A program made the position numbers and the translations under genes. Below the pieces are notes generated by a model, which searched no databases, was not told the DNA's origin, and saw only the letters and a list, made by a program, of their open reading frames with translations. A DNA stretch of 64,000 nucleotides from Wurfbainia villosa (taxonomy: Eukaryota > Streptophyta > Magnoliopsida > Zingiberales > Zingiberaceae), in contig JAKLTH010000223.1 in NCBI GenBank assembly GCA_025175895.1, positions 350,001-414,000 on the forward strand, in the 5' to 3' direction. Below are positions 22,301 through 36,817 of this stretch, piece by piece; position 1 is the stretch's first letter; each line of letters opens with the position of its first letter.

Positions 22301-25300
22301 CACAGGCATGAATGGTTGAAGCCCGGAAATAGATAGACTGGAATACCTCATTGAAAGAGAAAGGAGCAGAGGAAGCTGAAATGCCAGAGTAGAGGTCAAA
22401 AGAGACGTTCCACTGAAGGTCAAAGTCTATCTTTGTCCTCATCTTAGGGGATGCAAAGGTCTTGTGGTATCGAAGGTCTCTTTTAGCAGCCTAGCCTCCG
22501 AAGCGAGGAGAAAGCAAAGATATTGGCAAATAGAAGGACAAAGGGCATGCGTAACGAAATGAGCCTAGGTAGGAGAGTGAGTGTTATGCAGTTGTTCCTG
22601 CTGCTAATGCATGGATAGGTCGATCATGAATAGGAAGAGCGGAGAGAAGAACTGCGTGAAAGGGCGTATAATCATCCTTCTCTACTACATTTCTTTGGTG
22701 ATCTCGACTCTCGACTTGAGCTGTAGGTCTCGGTCAGTGATGACTTCTGGCTATGGAAGGAATCCCAAAGCACGAACTCGGTTCATTGCAAGGAAAGGGA
22801 AGCCAATGCGCCCCTACTTGATCCATCTATTGGGACTCGACCATTCGGGTGGACTGAATCTGTGCATTCGAATGAATCCTTCCCTTGGAATGACCCCTGA
22901 CTTGAACCTTTGAGACCTACTTACTCCTGTGAAAAGCAGTAACCTTGCCCATTAGCAAAGAAAATTCCTCCGAGAGTTCGCTTGACTGAAGTTCTTTCTC
23001 ATTCCAGTATGCTTCTTTGCTAAACAGAACTCTCTTCTCTTAGACCAGAAGCCGAAAGCGCAGGTCTTGGACAAGATCCGTTGAAGGGAAGGGTGACAGA
23101 GAACAATCAGTGAAGAACAAGGCGAAAGATCAAGCTGAATCCAGATTCAAGTCTGACAAGGCTGCAGAGGAAGCTCCAGCATCGAGAAATGAGTCGAATC
23201 TTGAAGAGGAAGCCATGGTTGAGCGAGGGCCAGAAGTCGAATTCTCATCATATTTTGATTCTCCCATCGGTCAATAGAACTGGGATTCTAGGCAAGCCAA
23301 ATCGGCAACATCGGCTGCAGTAGGTGGTGACAACGACTCCTTAAAGGCGGCGTTTGGCATCAACAACAAAAGCTGCGTTCGGCAGAGACAAAGGTTATGA
23401 AATAGACATCGCTTGCTTTCCCCTTTCCTGAGATGAGTTTCGTTTTTGGCACGGATGGCTTCACGATTTTGATTCCGTCTCATGAGTCAAAGGTGGGGTA
23501 GAGGCTGGTCGTAGATCAGAAGACAACAAGGGCTTAAGATATTCGTAATACTGAAATCGATAAAGTGATGCCTCAGACCCTACTATCGACTGGGATAGTT
23601 TCCGGAAGAAAGATTCCAGAAAAAAGCTGAAGAGCAACTATCAGGAGAGCTCCTAGTCAAGCAAAAGAGAGACTGAAATGCTCCTAGGGTAGAAGCTCTC
23701 AACCGTAAGGTAGAGGATCTGGTCCTCAGTCAGAACCCGAAGAGACGGATGACTTCTTACTTTAACAAAAGAAAGGCGGAAGCGGTAGGCCAAGGCAAGA
23801 AAGAACAGGAAAAGAAGCTCCTGCACAATTGACCTGCTTCGTACCAGCTAGTATCTGACTTACTTAATGCACTCACAAGCGTTCGCATCGCTGCCCTAGC
23901 TTCGTGTTAAGGGCACAACGGAAAGAACGACTTACTCTATTGACGTAATATTCATTCATAGTGGCCAGGCGGGCCGTTCCATTATCAGGCTTAAACCACA
24001 GTGTTTGAAGGAACAACTCCTCCCTGTGAGACTAAGGATCTACATCCCAACGACGTTCCCGCGAAGAGAAAATCAAACTCTTTTGAAATGGGAAGAAAAC
24101 CCAATGGATTGCGGTGGTTTCATAAGGCACTCACCCCTATTTGAGAGGGTGCACCTAAGGAAGGAAATAGCCCCTACTTATTCTTTTTAAACTGCGCAAC
24201 TAGCGAAGGAGGACTTCGCCCTTTTTGAGAAGCTAAGTAAGAAAAGGGATCGCAAAGATCAATTACCAAGCAAGGGAAAGCAAACGCTACCAGTGTTGCG
24301 AGGAAAACCCCCGGGATTCCATGGGAAATTGAAAACTCTTAGATAGGAAAGGTGAGTACCCTTACGTCTTCAAGTTCTGATCTCTATCGGTAGTCTTATA
24401 GCCAGCCAGAAAGGGAGAAGCCAGAGGAAAGAAAGAAGAAGTACGCGAAAGGGACAGGGAAAGAGATGTTGACTGAGAAAGAAGTTCTCTCTGGCCAAGG
24501 AATGCCTAGGACTCACTCGTACGAAACTCATTACTATAAGAAAAGAAGCGCCGTCTTATTCTTATTCTCCTGAAGTACTCGGCAGAAGAAAGTAAGAGAA
24601 GTCCGCCCTTGTCCTGCCCTGGAATGAACGACTACGGTATGCGATATTCGACTGCTGCTTATTCATAGCCGGAAAGAGGGACTGCCCCCTCCACTTAGAA
24701 GTCTAGTTCCGCCCGAGGTAGGTTATTGTTCTACGTCCGCTCCCACGGAAAGAGTTATTGATTCACCTAGCACCTATTCATGGCACAATTCATATGAGAC
24801 TTGTCCCGACCTCAGAGCAGAAGCAAAATGCACAACCTAGCCGATCGTCTATAGTTTGGAGGAGGATTCAGACTCTTTGGAGAGGAAAAGACCAAAGATA
24901 TGCAGGCGGAGCACCAAAGTAGCAATACCACATCTCACTCTTGCTTAAGGAGACCGTGTCCTTGGCTTGAATGGAATCTCCTGGTCTGAGTTTCCGTTGA
25001 AGCTCTAGTTTCAGTTCTCCTTTTTCCCATATCGGGCTCGGATCCGTTGAGGAAGAATACTGAATGGAGCAACTGCGAGCGGGAAAAGCGGAATAGTCTG
25101 AGTACGGCCCTCTGACGCTCAGTAGTTTAGTGGTGAAAGTGTGATCTGCGTTCGTGCCTCCGGAGAAAGAGCAGAAGAAAGGCGCCGCAGCCCTAGCAGG
25201 CCGAGAGACTTGGATGGCTCGACCTAAAGGGAGAGTAAAGAGCTTGCCAATAATGAACTGCTTTTGGATCCCTTTCCGATGAATGTCATTGTGCGAAAAT

Positions 25301-28300
25301 GAATTATAAGCAATTTATAGCTTCCGCTACTGACGAGTACGGGACTTAATACCTTACCTCCATTACTAATCTTGTGTGTACAGAATCAAGAATCGACCGA
25401 AAGACCAGAGGTTCGGGACATTCCTTAAGTTCTTTAAGGGAACTCGATACCCTTGTAAATGAAATACTATGACAACGTTAAGGCCCAGCATTTTCTAATC
25501 AACGAGCGGTCAAAACCAAAGAAGCTCACAGTCCTTCTTTATAGGATTGATTCTGCCTTACCTGGTCCCCGTCGTTACCTCGGCCCTTGACTTGAGCTAC
25601 CGGACATGCCCTTGAACTACCCTTGACCTGAGGGGCCTGGCAGATAGGTTCAGTGCCAGGAAGTGCCCGCTCCGATGCCAGCGAGCTACTTCTAAAGCTT
25701 CTTTCGGGCTTATAGATGTTTAATAGGAGTACCGGCGGAGAATGGACGAAGATAGAAGCAAGACTGAGCATTCCAGAGGGGAGGGAAGACTACGAACACA
25801 AACCGTCAGTGTGCCCCCAGACAAATGCTTCCAATTTGCTTCGAGTTCAGTTGCAGTCAACCTTTACCAGCTGAGAGAAGAAAGTCAAGTATTTAAAGAG
25901 ATCTCTAGTGCGGACCGAACCCAAAGAGTTCATGGCGTCGGATAGTCGTAAATGGCCTTTGGCCCCGTCTACACGTCGCGATAAGTGCGCTCGTACCTCC
26001 AGTCGTGAATGGACGATAGCCAGAAACATTCACTCTACCTCTGACGCACCAGTCGTGAATGGCTTTGGGAGATATTAGTAAGTCCGAAAGATCTGCCATA
26101 TCTCCCTTATCGGTCGATCCCTCGTTGCACTCGCCCCTTGCTTCCGAGCTCTCGCCCTGCTAACTCTTATTTACTTGCGGCAAGAACTCCTTCTTGGGAT
26201 AGGGATCAAGTTCCTCCTCTAGCAGGGGCTAGGACTAGGAGAGCAGTTGTCAGGTCCCACGGCTAGAATCCGATCTGTATATTCTTATGAAATATCTCCT
26301 TAGAAAAAACCTGCTACTCCTTCTACCTGTCGATTGAGCGAAAAAATTCCGGACTTCCTTGATAGGTTTATATTCCAAGCGAAGGCTTAAAAGCTCCTAC
26401 TATCGGACTATCGCTCGTCCCTGCTTTCCCGCGAAGACTAGATCTCTGCCTCAGTATGTAGTCCTCTTCCCTCTTAAGGTCTTTGCTAAGCGTGCAGCAA
26501 GTCGATCCTCTTCTCTTTCAGTTTATCTGACCCTAGCCAGAGCCTAGCAAGGAAGATCAGCCAGCCTAGCAAGGACCTCCTATCCGGAGTCCGCACTGAT
26601 GCTGATGCTCTACTTAATTACGCTGTCGCTCGCTCCTCTCCCTTATGGTCGAGCCAAAAACACTTAATCTCGACTTCGCCTCCCCTGCTCTAGCTAATCC
26701 AATCAATCATAATTAAGATTCGATCTTGCCATTCTTTGACACAAATCCAACAATAAGATGTATGTCGTTGCCATCTTAGAGCATTAATAAACTTGCCAGA
26801 TTGTAGGGACCAGCTATTGACATCGGTCTGAACTTGGCAAAATCTCTTCTTTATAAGTAGAGCACCAAGCTTTAGGGATGAGCGAGAACTCCGTGGATTG
26901 AAAAGAAAGAAAAGAAAGAAAATGCCTTTGCACTCGAGATCGAGCCATGATTGAGGGGGACCCATTGTATGACTGCCACAGTGAGCGAAGTCACATTTCT
27001 GCTTATCTAGATTAGGTGGATCGGAACCCTTCCTCAGTCTGATAAATTTCTGAACTCATGAATAGAAGCAAGCCCCCCTTGCCCACAACCAAGTCCATCA
27101 TTGGAAAGAGCAGTCAGAATGGGTGGAGCCTAGTGTCTTCGTCACTCTTATAGAGGGAGTGAGGAGCTTGGCCTCAAAGAAAAATGGTGCATAGGTGCTG
27201 ACTATCTTGCCGGGGAAGGAGTGAGTGTAGCAGAGACCAAGAGGAGCTACCACGGAGGAAGGCAGACCGAAGAGAACGCGAAAGCAAGAGTACGGAAAGA
27301 AAGCTACTAGGATTGGACTCATAATCAAACTAGAGTACAACCTGAGGTGGAGCAGCTGGGTCAGATCATGATCTCATGAGCCTTCCGGGCTTGGACAGCG
27401 AGAGGCCGACTTCATAGAGGCACCCACACGAGCCGAGTTCATACCTCCACCTACACTACTCTTCATTTTGATGCCTTACTAGATCCGATCAAAAGAAAGC
27501 TTTCGTACTTTCTAATAAAAAGAGGACCTAGATCAAAAGTGCTCAAAACCTTCCCCCCTTGTGATGCACTTCGACAAGACTGAGCTAGATTCAAGGTCTG
27601 TACCCCAGAGAAGTTTAGGATCAAGGGCTCATACAAAAGACATAGATAGAAAGAACTAGGCATGACTTTAGTGAAAGTGCATCCTTCGTGGGTGGGCTTC
27701 TGCTGCGCTCCTAATGCTTTCAAAGGGGAACTTGAGTCAGAGAGTCTAGAGTTCATCATTTCAATATGAACTTCTTCACTTCTTCATTATTGTCCTATCT
27801 TAAAACATCATTTGAAACTGAAAACCTAAGATCCTTCTTCCACTTTAACGTAGACTTTCACTTCAACTTGTGAAATTCATGAAATGGGAGCCTTGAGTTT
27901 CGCTAATTTATGTGTTTCACTAAGAATCTAAATCACTTCTCCTGCTTAGTCTCACTGGTGCTTTCACTCACTTAAATTAGAGTAGAGCCTGATTGAGATC
28001 TTTGTCTTCGGCGCCAGGGTAGGTCAAAGGTCAATTAAAATGAAGTACCCATCTTAGCTGAATTAATTGTTAATCAGCGTGTAATAATGGGTCTCCATAG
28101 TTATGTATCATAATCCCCATTTCCGTTTAGTTCAATATGGAATTGATTATCTCTCTGTACTTATATTAGATTGAGCTGTATACGAAACTACGAAAGGGAT
28201 GACCTAGTCTCTCAGTCTCACATGTCCATTCAAAAACACTACGAAGGTTCCACCCCTCAACGGTCGAACCCCTTCCCTCCCCTTTTCGTCCAGCACTGAA

Positions 28301-31300
28301 CGTCCCGTCCCTCTCTCGTCCTATCATATTTAGCTTGAGTGCTCAGACTGGAGGGGTCAACCTGAACCATAAGCCCTATTATCCTATTGATCCAGCGTGG
28401 GGCCACTCAGCTACATCTCATGGAGCTCCCCTCCTTCATCAGAGTAGATACAGAACTATTATTTCACTCTTTATAAAGATCATCTTTAGCAGGTCTAGCT
28501 ACAAAGACCCGAGAATGAGCACTCCCAGTTAGTTCTGATCTCGCAATCTCGCAATGAATTGAATTGATGAATCAAAGCCTCTGAGGCGGCCCACTCTACT
28601 CCTCACTCTCAGGGGAGCTCCCCTCTTTCTTTTCATTTCTTTAAGTCTATAAGTCAAGATGCCTCACTTTAGTAATATGTGAGCTGCCTAGCTCTTAATT
28701 AGAATTAGCTCAATCTTCCCCTCTTAAATAGGAGCTCTTCCCTAATAATAAATTAGATGACTAATCCGCTTCCCCGAAACAGAAAGAGATAGTTGGCACA
28801 AATGTGATTCTAAATTAGATGCCCCAGTATCGTGCACCATTGACTACCTCTTGCTGGTGTCCCCTCTTCTTATTCATAAGAGCGTTTCTACCCCTCTTTC
28901 TTCATTCGAGCTAAACTAGATCCCCTTTAAGTTCTCTTTTTTAAATCATTCTAATTCAGCTAAATAGATGTGTGAAGCATGAATAGCCAGTTAACCAAAG
29001 ATCAGTTCAATTTGACTTATCAAAGCCCACTTATCTTATATATAAAGAAAAACGCTTTAATTAAGTTGGGTCTGCGCTTCTCCTTATTTGAAGGAGTACC
29101 TTCAACATACTTGAGTTAATTCTTTCGAATCTGACATATCCTAGATCAGGTGGAAGCTAGCCTAGCCTAGCCTTCGGCTACTACTAAGTCAAGTGGATCA
29201 GTCTACGTTTTGTGAATAGCCAAAAACCACTCTTGCTGAGGGGGGAAGTGCTCGAAAAGACAACTAGGGGATGAACGAGTCTCACTCAGTATGGAAAAAC
29301 TATAAAGAAGTTGTGGGGCGGAAATGATTCTAATAAGAGAAGAGTTCTAGTATCTCGGGTGGGGCTGGTCTCTGTCTCCGTCCCATCCACCACAAAGAAA
29401 GCTAAGCTTAGGAGACACTGAGACTTTCATTCCTTTGAGCTAGGCCTCGTGACAGAAGAGGGTGGAATAAGATTCTGACACCATATGGCAGGATCCTCAG
29501 CTCCATTGTCCGAGTCTGGAGACTTTTCCCATCAATGTGAAGATATGGGCCTGTCTTCTCGAATCTGACGCTTTCTTTTGTTCCCAGGACTGCTAGTCGC
29601 TACTTCCCTGCCACCTCTTTGGACTCTATTCGATGCACAGGAAGATTTCCGATATAGCCCACGCCGCCTAGCCTCGAGACCTTCAAGCAGCAATAGCAAT
29701 AAGGACTGTGAGAAAGATGATGATGCGGAATCCACGTCTCCTCTTATAGAAGGAAGTCTGTACAATCTAAGCTCTGGTAACTTAGAAAGCTTCCCTCATG
29801 CAGATTGAGGAGACTGAAAGACTCAGGGTTATCCACAGCCAGGACAGAGAGAGGAGAGATCCATCTCAGAGGAATTAGGAGTAGGGTCGGAGAGAGTTTA
29901 AATCAATGCTGAAGCCACTGGCAAGAATAGAGTCCCGCGAGGTGGAAGAGTCAATAAAGAAGAGCTACTCTTTTTCTTAGATTCTGTAGTCCCAGCCCTT
30001 TCTCTCTCCTTTTTTCTTTCCTAATCTCTCCTTTCCTATTAGGAGTTTTTATTCTTTCCCTTTCGTTGATGCCTTATGTTCTTTATTTAGGAAGATATGA
30101 GTTCCCTACTTAGGTGTTTCGGATCTACCTTCCACTCGGTATTCAGTAGCCTCTGCCCCGTCCGCATAACATTGCCACTGGCTTAGGTGCTTGAATCACT
30201 ACTAGTCGCTCATAATCTTAACGCATTCATTGTCCTGTGCTTCCCCTATCCATGCCTACGGTCCTCCGCCGCCCCATTTCGAATGAATGGAAAGAGTTTT
30301 TGCATTCCTTTCGGGATTCCTACTACTTATTATTAAGAAAGAAGGAAGGTTGGCCTGACCGAGCCTCATAGAAGAGGAGACCACTACGCGGTGTGCTCTC
30401 TTCACTTCTTACAACTTGATATGGTAGATAGGACTTTCCCGCGCTCCTATCGGAATTCCGGCGATCCTTAACTTCTGGGTCGGTCGTGTCCATTGGTCCA
30501 TCATAGTGAGAAAGCCAGAGAGATTAAGCTGATCTCTCTAACCAATCTCGTCTATTCTCTTTCAATTCGGATTAAGTCACTGGGATTTGGGCATGGCACT
30601 AAGTTCACTACGAAGCTATGGGAGGAGTTAAATAGTGAAAGTGTTCTACTAAACGAAGCTAAGGGACGAGGTACGAGGGCTATAGTCGGGGATCAGAAAA
30701 CGAAGTAGGCGGGCGGGGCCCGCGACGTATAAGTTCAGCGTTTAGACCCTACACGCGTGGAAGTGTCTGTTGAAGTATGCACCCGGGAATGAAGACTTTG
30801 CACCTGTAGCAGGAGGGACATTGAAAACTGAAGACTGCTAGAGTGATAGTGAGCCGCTCCATAGATATCTTTTTTAAGAGGAAGGAAGGAAGTCCCTAGT
30901 GGTCCAAGCACTGTTAGATATACATAGTCTTCCTATGAGGCAAGTATAATATAAGGTCTGGTACCTCTCCTACGCCTACCTAGACTACTTCACACTCTTC
31001 GTATCGCCGCTTCCGGGCTGCATTCTTAGGTTAAGAGTCCCATGTGCACTACGCGCTTATGAGCTGCTACCTACTACACTACTGAATGAGGATAATCCGA
31101 CCGGCTCTTGCGAAAGGAAAGAGTTCTTCTTGCTTGTTCTTGTGTTCTTGGAAAGGGAATAACTTTTTAACGGGTTTAAATAAAGTTGAGCGAGCCGACC
31201 TTAGAACTATGTTAGGAGAGTCTTCAGTTGTGAGCTAAAGCGGAGAAGCCGACTATGAGGGTCTTCTTCTTTTTTGAGGTCTTCTCTGCATCTAATCTAA

Positions 31301-33332
31301 GAAGAGCGAGCACCTTCCTTTCTTACAAGAGCTGTGTGCACTTCTCTGGCTCCAGTCTTTTCCTCTGAATTGACGCCTGTTCTTACGCATGCATATTGGT
31401 TGCTTAATCATTTCCCCCTCCTCGTCTCGTAGTGTTGTTTTCTCCAACTCTCCTACTCCTCACTCTACTCTTACGTGAAAGAACTCTCCCTTAGGGCACT
31501 CGTCAAATTCCATTCAGAAGGAGCTATCAATGATTCAAAGGAGTACTAGGAATGAATGGAGAAAGACGCTTAGAGGGATTTTCCATTATTTCCGGGACTA
31601 CCAACCGAACTATAAGTGGTGGGTCCGCTCTTTCAGAACTCAGGCACCGCCAGTCTTTCTATGATAATGCAGGGAAGGGAGGAGGGGCTCTCCCGAACAG
31701 AAGAGAGGAGTCATTATAAGACTCTAATTCCCGGGCCTGATAAGCTCGTCTTATATTATCTTATCTCTTTCTAGATTCGATCTGACTCTAGTGGTCCTTC
31801 TATGGAGATTAGGTTAGGTGTGCGGCATAATACTCTTCAAAGGGTGAGTGGAGGTTTGCGACCAGGTAGAAGAATCTTTATCGGGGTCAGGTTAGGGTCC
31901 CCAACAAAGTAGGGTCTGTGGTGCGTCTAGGGCTTTATCCGATTCTTGATCTATTGGGTGGAGAAGGGGAAGGACTTGAACTTCACTCGCACCCAGAAGC
32001 TTTTTACAACAAAGAAAGATATATAGCTGGTGCCCGGGTATCTGCATCGCATCCCCCATCCGATAGTGGATTAAGAATTGAGGAGCTTGCCTACGCTATG
32101 CTAGACCTTTCTACTCACACTCCTTCACCTGAACTGGAACGCGGAGTGAAGGGTGCTTAGTCCAGTCACGACTATAGGGAAAGGTACGACTATCAAGGGA
32201 AGTGAGCAAGCGGTAAGGCTTCGCTTTCTTTCCCATTTCCATTCCCCAACCGATTGAGTTTGACCGTTCTGACTAAGGAGTATAGCTCGCCCGAGAGGAA
32301 GGGTGTACTATATAAGAAAATCAAAGAAAATCTCAATCCCTTGAACTTTATTTACACTTGTTCTTGAATCGGTGCCGCGTAGCACCTTGAGTTCTTCTAG
32401 TCGATCTTCCTTATTGAGATGCTAGCGGTGCGCATTGTGGGAATCAATTCTAGTATCTAAGAGCTTATTCACGCACTGAGGCGGGGAAGGCTACAAAGGA
32501 ATGTGAGAGGTGGCAGGAGCTGCTATCGGCGAGAGAGGATAATCTTTGTTCTTGCGGGGCTACTACCATGAGCTCAGGGAGGGACTGCCTTGACTAGAGG
32601 TTTAGCAATGCTTCTCTCACGTGTCTAGTTATGTGGGATTTAGCTATGATGGTGCCAGCCAGCTCTCCTGGAAACTGGATTGAGCGGCTTTCCCAGAAGT
32701 TTGAATCGATTAATCTAGAGGTGGGTGCCACTCTCCTTGGTATTTGATTTTAGCCGACCGCTTTATTCTGTCTCTTCATTGTTTCAGTTCAGGCCGGAGT
32801 AGTGGGAAATCCAATCCGAGAGAAGGGGAGACAGGAAGTCCAGTGTCTAAGAGTAAAGCGCGGGGGCAGGGAACTCTAGAGCTGAGTTCTTTCTAGTCCA
32901 GCATCCAGCATCTATCAAATCTGATCGAGAACAGGGAAAGGAGAGGGACGAGGGGAACAATAGACTAAAAGGGGAGCGCACTCTCTTGGAGCATGAGCAG
33001 TATGAGGAGGTCAGGTGTTGAAGAATGAGAAGAGAGTCTCAGGTTCGGGTGGCCTTCCCATGGCTGGTGGACCTCGCTTACGATCTCTGACCGTATGATA
33101 TCTTTATTAAAAGGAAGTGCCTTACCGTACTGGAATGATCTCGAGTATCACCACATCACTTCCACTGGGTCTCCTCTCGATCCTCTTTCCCTTGAGCCCT
33201 CCTTCTCCAGTTGACTAAGAGACTGAGCCTCTGCAGGGGGTCTAAGGGGGCGAGTCAGATATTCTAGTTCTCCCCCCGCTTGGGACCGTAGACCCCATAG
33301 GCGTGTCGTTCGCACCCGATAAAGCCGCGTGA

Positions 33333-33668
33333 TTACATTCGCTCGTCACCAAAGATAAGACTGAAATCAGTGATGACATACCATGCAGCTATCAAATATA
33401 AGATGTTGGGACGAGTGCAACGAAGTAGAAAAAAAGCTTCCTGGGTAGCGTACGGGAAAAGCAATCCCCAGTCTCTACCGAAGAGATGCAATGCAGTCAA
33501 GTATCCGAGCTGTGCGCACCGGGGAATCAGTTGACCCGGAACGAACGATCTACGAGCCCTCCCGCAATCGATAAAGAGAATGAAGACATCAATCATCATA
33601 GAAGATAAAGGTAACATCAATAATCTAAAGGTAGCATCTCGGAAGAGGAAAGGAACCAACCAGTTCAA
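33333..33668 (-). CDS. Unrecognised hydrophobic open frame, 111 codons
   Basis: The predicted protein is hydrophobic almost throughout, with possible membrane segments near residues 15-34 and 88-103, and a short tail ending in FGDERM. No family is recognised. Hydrophobic frames arise easily when the coding strand is pyrimidine-rich, as here (the + strand is purine-rich), so hydrophobicity alone is not evidence of a gene. Confidence 0.12.
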   Translation of the reverse strand: MNWLVPFLFRDATFRLLMLPLSSMMIDVFILFIDCGRARRSFVPGQLIPRCAQLGYLTALHLFGRDWGLLFPYATQEAFFLLRCTRPNILYLIAAWYVITDFSLIFGDERM

Positions 33669-33828
33669 TGATCAAGAATAGAGAATAGAGAAAGAGAGGA
33701 GCGAAGGAACGTATGAGCTGGATCTCCTATAAATAGATAGGAATCCCCCTCACTATCAGATAAAGAAAGAGATGAGGGCATGGCTCACAGTAGAGGCGCG
33801 GAGCGCGGACAGAAAAGAAGAAAAGAGA

Positions 33829-33848
33829 GGGACGACTGAAAGGAGGGG
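33829..33848 (+). repeat. Dispersed repeat A, copy
   Basis: GGGACGACTGAAAGGAGGGG is identical over 20 bases to the copy at 37299-37318. Confidence 0.75.
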
Positions 33849-34000
33849 AAAGGACCGCACAGAAGCAAGGTGCGGAGCGGCATGATCTACAAGAGATGGC
33901 TTAGGAACCGAACCCTCATAGGCGAGGAAAGCCCTCCGAATAGTCGTCCCTAAGAAACTAATCTCAACTGCAGCTCTACTGCCCGAGAGAGAAGATCTTT

Positions 34001-34069
34001 CTTGCTCCACTGCCTGTACCTAGGAATGGAGAATGGAGTTCTTGCTCTACTGCCTGGACCTAGGAATGG
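34001..34069 (+). repeat. Direct repeat, 29 bp, 40-bp period
   Basis: Copies at 34001-34029 and 34041-34069 (CTTGCTCCACTGCCTGTACC onward) differ at two positions. Confidence 0.85.
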
Positions 34070-34674
34070 GATTGATTCCCCGCCGTAGTGAATAGTTCCC
34101 CGACCCATGAACTTGTTGATTATAGAGCAGAGTGTGATTGGGCTCTGCAGTTGCTAGACCTGCCCGAGCTACGATTCACTTCGCTCCAATGGCCCATGAG
34201 TTCCTCGAGCTCCTACTTGATTGGTATTTTATAAGAGATTGTACTTTTGATACACCTTCTGTTGATTCATTAAGTTTAGTGTGATAGTTTCCGCACACTT
34301 TGATTTCAAAGGTATGGGCACTAAGTGAGGTCCCAAGCGAGTTACCTACTAAACCTGGGAAGTAGTGGCGATGGAGGAAAGTGCCCGTCGTTGGCTCAGG
34401 AGCGAGTGCGATGGAGCGAGGGAAGACCCGATGAACTCCTGCTGCTTCTTCCTGGCCTGTACCGAGATGGAGAATCAAGTTCTTGCCCCGGGCTCTCAAG
34501 TTCATCAGCTAGGAGGGGAAACGAATCAGGTACGGAGTAAAGCGACCAAGGAGCTCCCACTGATCCCCGACCATAGTCGAGTCTTTCCTCTGGAATTCGG
34601 GGCTCCATGGGGCTCTCTGGTATTTTAAGGAGCACAGAGCGAGGAGCGCCTCAAAGCCAAGGCCACTAAAGCTA

Positions 34675-34690
34675 GGAGCGACTGAAAGGA
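34675..34690 (+). repeat. Dispersed repeat A, copy
   Basis: GGAGCGACTGAAAGGA is followed directly by copies of AAAGCGACCA (34693 and 34720). Confidence 0.65.
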
Positions 34691-34812
34691 CCAAAGCGAC
34701 CAACGGGAGCGCCTATTGTAAAGCGACCAGCGGGATAAGAAACCAAGCCTAAAGGCCAGGCTGAGATTATGAGCGTTTTAGCAGCGAGAACTCATTTATT
34801 CACTATACTATA

Positions 34813-34832
34813 GGTGCGACTGAAAGGAGCGG
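34813..34832 (+). repeat. Dispersed repeat A, copy
   Basis: GGTGCGACTGAAAGGAGCGG carries the family core GCGACTGAAAGGAGCG. Confidence 0.7.
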
Positions 34833-36390
34833 TCTGACGCGAGGGGCAGGTGAGCTGATCGAATGCATATGGGAGCCTTGGTTCTCTACGCTCATCGAAT
34901 GCAAGTGGCCAGATAAGTAGTCGAGTGATGCGGATCAACTACGGTGATGCTAAGAACGACCGATGCTAAGACCTCAGTCATTCCCAATCCTACTTTGCAT
35001 TCCTTCCCGACTGGTACGAGCTATAGAAAATAGTGGCTAGCCAATGCGCGTAATAGAGAAGACGCCGGGCCTACCTGTCTAGTTAGTTTGAAAGCCTCAC
35101 ACAAGTAGCTCTCTTTCTAGGTCGCGAGCTGAATTATCCTAGGCAGAGTTCAGCAGCGCCCTTGTCGGAAAGATCTTGAGACCCGGATCCTGCATTTTGA
35201 CCTCCCCTTAGATGAACTGAGACGGACTCGCAGCTATTGACTCGGCTCTGGCACTGACTGAAGAAAGTTATCGCCAAGAAGGACCCATAAGTAGATGAAA
35301 GGCCAAGCCCATGTAAAGAGCTTAAGCGTTCACACTCACTCCCCCCTTCTGATTGGAAAGAATCCCTCAGCGAGGCTTATGCTTGGAATTCTTGTAACAC
35401 TATACCATCCCATCCAAAGAAGGATTTCCAAAGTACAAGGGCACCTTGACAGAAAGGGCTACGCACGATCGAGGTAGCTAAAAGGCTAGGGCGACTCCGT
35501 ACTCGACCTACGCACGAGCGAATGAGAAGGCCGACTCCCTTCCTAGTCCGTCATTCCTTGTCTGAGGCACGAAAGAAGGAAGCTAATTTCCCATTCCCTA
35601 TATTGGATGAGCTGGATCGGTAGTACCCCGGTATAGTGTTAGCAGTTAGCTGCCACGGTCCGATGACGAGAGTTCATGAATTGACTTAAGCAAGGGCCTA
35701 CGAGGGAGGGTATTAGTCTATTATAATTCAGCAGAGCCGATTGGATCTATTTCTGTATTTCCCCCCCCCTACTTGTGTTGAATTGAAGTGAAGAGTTGAG
35801 TTCAGATTCTCTGCCTATCAGACTCCGCACAGCAAGGCGCTTGCAGAGTGGACCGGGGTGAGGCGAAGCCAACTCTCGTACGGGTGGATCGGACTAGATA
35901 GACCTGGACTCGTGATCAAGATTTTCATTCCAAAAGATCCAGAAAGCTCCGACCAGCAAAGAGTCCAAAAGTGTTGTCGAAAGTTATAAACCCCGTGTTG
36001 AGTCAAGTCACTTTGACCTTCATCCTCAAGTAGTCAATTTTAGATAAACCCGGTTTGGACTAAACGCCTCACCTGGCGGCCTCTCCCACGTACGGGGCAT
36101 GCATTTCTTTCTTGCATTTCATTCCTCTGCCTAAGCCTCCACTTAGAAACTAAAGTCGCTACTACTCAAACAATAGCTCTTCAACTCAAGTCTTGTAACT
36201 GCACTGAAGGTCTTTAAGCATGAAAGCAAGTCTTAGGAGCTAAAAAAGTAGATGCCAAGTCTTCCTCTGATCTGAGATACATACGAGAGAAATCGATAAA
36301 CTATACTATTAAGAAAGCATCTACGCAAACAAAGCTCATTGAATTAGAACGGCAGCGCTAAGCAGATATTCATCCAACGGGAAAACAAAC

Positions 36391-36419
36391 GAGGTGCGGA
36401 GCGACTGAAAGGAGCGCCC
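36391..36419 (+). repeat. Dispersed repeat A, longest copy
   Basis: It begins GAGGTGCGGAGCGACTGAAA and ends GGAGCGCCC. It joins the GGTGCGGAGCG phrase seen alone at 33880 and 20448 to the ACTGAAAGGAGCG core, so it may be nearest the original unit. Confidence 0.75.
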
Positions 36420-36630
36420 ATTGAGACCCTTCGGAGGAAAGGAACGGAACGGTCAGAAGGAAAGAACGCAGTGACTAAAGCCCTATGAAACTCATTGAAA
36501 GAGCTGAATATACTATCTATCTATCCGCACCAGGGGCGACTTACAGGAGCGAGAGGGTCTGAAGTTGGGTGTCCTCCCATATGAGCTTTATTTAACCCCG
36601 CTTATCCGTTCAAAGACTCTATCTGAGAAA

Positions 36631-36817
36631 GAAAGAAAGAAAGTGAAAGGAGAAGGACGAGCGCAGACTACCAAATAATAACATTGAGACTAAAGAAGAT
36701 TAGATCACGAAATGACTAGTATGTTCATATTCCAATTTGAAAGAGAAAGATCCATAGTGAACGATTACATGATGAAAGAAAGAATGAAAGTATAGAAAGA
36801 AAGAAAGTGAAAGGAGA
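36631..36817 (+). repeat. Direct repeat, 23 bp, two copies
   Basis: GAAAGAAAGAAAGTGAAAGG plus three bases occurs at 36631-36653 and 36795-36817. Each is followed by a GAGCGCA phrase. Confidence 0.7.

Larger units (their letters stand above)
18110..33320. other. Long anonymous spacer
   Basis: No gene is recognised in about 15 kb. The open frames here are short and unconserved. A mildly A/T-richer part lies near 27.77-28.2 kb and 28.6-29.1 kb. Scattered short repeats are listed separately. Confidence 0.55.
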